Source of the DNA: Burkholderiales bacterium
GTDB taxonomy: Bacteria > Pseudomonadota > Gammaproteobacteria > Burkholderiales > Burkholderiaceae_C
NCBI GenBank assembly: GCA_947372225.1
Contig: CANBSV010000175.1
Span: 1-6,329 of the forward strand
Direction of reading: 5' to 3'
DNA length: 6,329 nucleotides
Positions 6,051 through 6,329 of the stretch are shown piece by piece. The notes beneath the pieces are model-generated. The model was given only the letters and a program-made list of their open reading frames with translations, did not search any database and was not told where the DNA came from. Each line of letters begins with the position of its first letter. The first letter of the stretch is position 1. The position numbers and the translations under genes were made by a program.

Positions 6051-6329
6051 ACCGTCATCTCTTCTTCTGGTAGATCCAACCAGCAGCTTACATGGTAAAT
6101 TTAACGTTTTAGTTACTATAATCCCTAGCGTTCAAGAACCAGACAGCACCTTTTTAATTAATGAGCGCAATAAATATATCAGAATTAAAATTAAAATTTC
6201 TATGATGGAAACTGGACCCTTACCAATGTAGATGTCCGATCACAATAGCTACACTATTTATGGATTGTAACTCAACGGCATTCAATATATGAATTTAAAT
6301 GCTATTTACACACAAAAAATCAAGATCTG

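Larger units (their letters stand above)
5047..6329. other. Flanking AT-rich DNA without a supported gene
   Basis: After a roughly 70-base GC-rich patch the composition drops to AT-rich and stops become frequent in all frames. The longest open stretch on the plus strand (about 5235-5504) begins with TTG, has no recognisable domain, and competes with another open frame (5204-5389). AATAAA motifs occur at 5191-5196, 5973-5978 and near 6169, but in this base composition they mean little without a gene upstream. No tRNA or rRNA was seen. Short direct and inverted repeats are listed separately. It is probably host intergenic or intronic DNA. Confidence 0.6.

Noticed and set aside
5867..6079. Minus-strand 70-codon ORF
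   Set aside because: It lies over short direct repeats in AT-rich DNA; the repeated residues simply reflect the DNA duplication.

Overview
The window is eukaryotic. It holds a degenerate Ty1/copia-type LTR retrotransposon at about 1-5046, followed by AT-rich sequence with no recognisable gene (5047-6329). The type assignment rests on a reverse transcriptase (RT) with a YVDD box followed directly by a copia-style RNase H that ends in the LADALSKP signature. The host cannot be named. The RT linker and phrases such as NLQDR and SPALD recall, from memory only, copia elements of aquatic animals and algae/stramenopiles (GalEa-like).

Layout. Bases 2-8 (TACAACA) match the end of the right LTR, so the window probably opens on the last bases of the left LTR. 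After a 53-base leader comes a 564-codon ORF (62-1756) in the gag position. It has a charged helical N-terminus and then about twelve tandem units of roughly 29-30 residues rich in cysteine; it shows no recognisable gag domain or CCHC knuckle. Bases 1726-2156 hold a broken stretch that resembles a copia aspartic protease split over two frames. Integrase should follow but is absent. In its place, at about 2298-2560, is a diverged copy of the first part of the right LTR. RT (2493 to about 4017, frame 3) and RNase H (about 4018-4566, frame 1) follow, separated by a one-base frameshift. The right LTR is proposed at 4598-5046, bounded by TGTTG and CAACA.

How the parts relate. The order gag-position ORF, protease remnant, RT, RNase H, LTR is that of a copia element. 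This copy lacks integrase, has a broken protease, and has the RT/RNase H frame interrupted, so it is most likely non-autonomous or dead. The catalytic aspartates of RT and all four acidic residues of RNase H are nevertheless intact, which suggests fairly recent decay or a sequencing indel at the frameshift.

The right flank (5047-6329) begins with C10 and a short GC-rich patch. It then becomes AT-rich, with an imperfect hairpin and several short direct repeats. No convincing gene or RNA was seen there. The most unusual features are the cysteine repeat array in the gag-position ORF and the LTR-like segment lodged inside pol.
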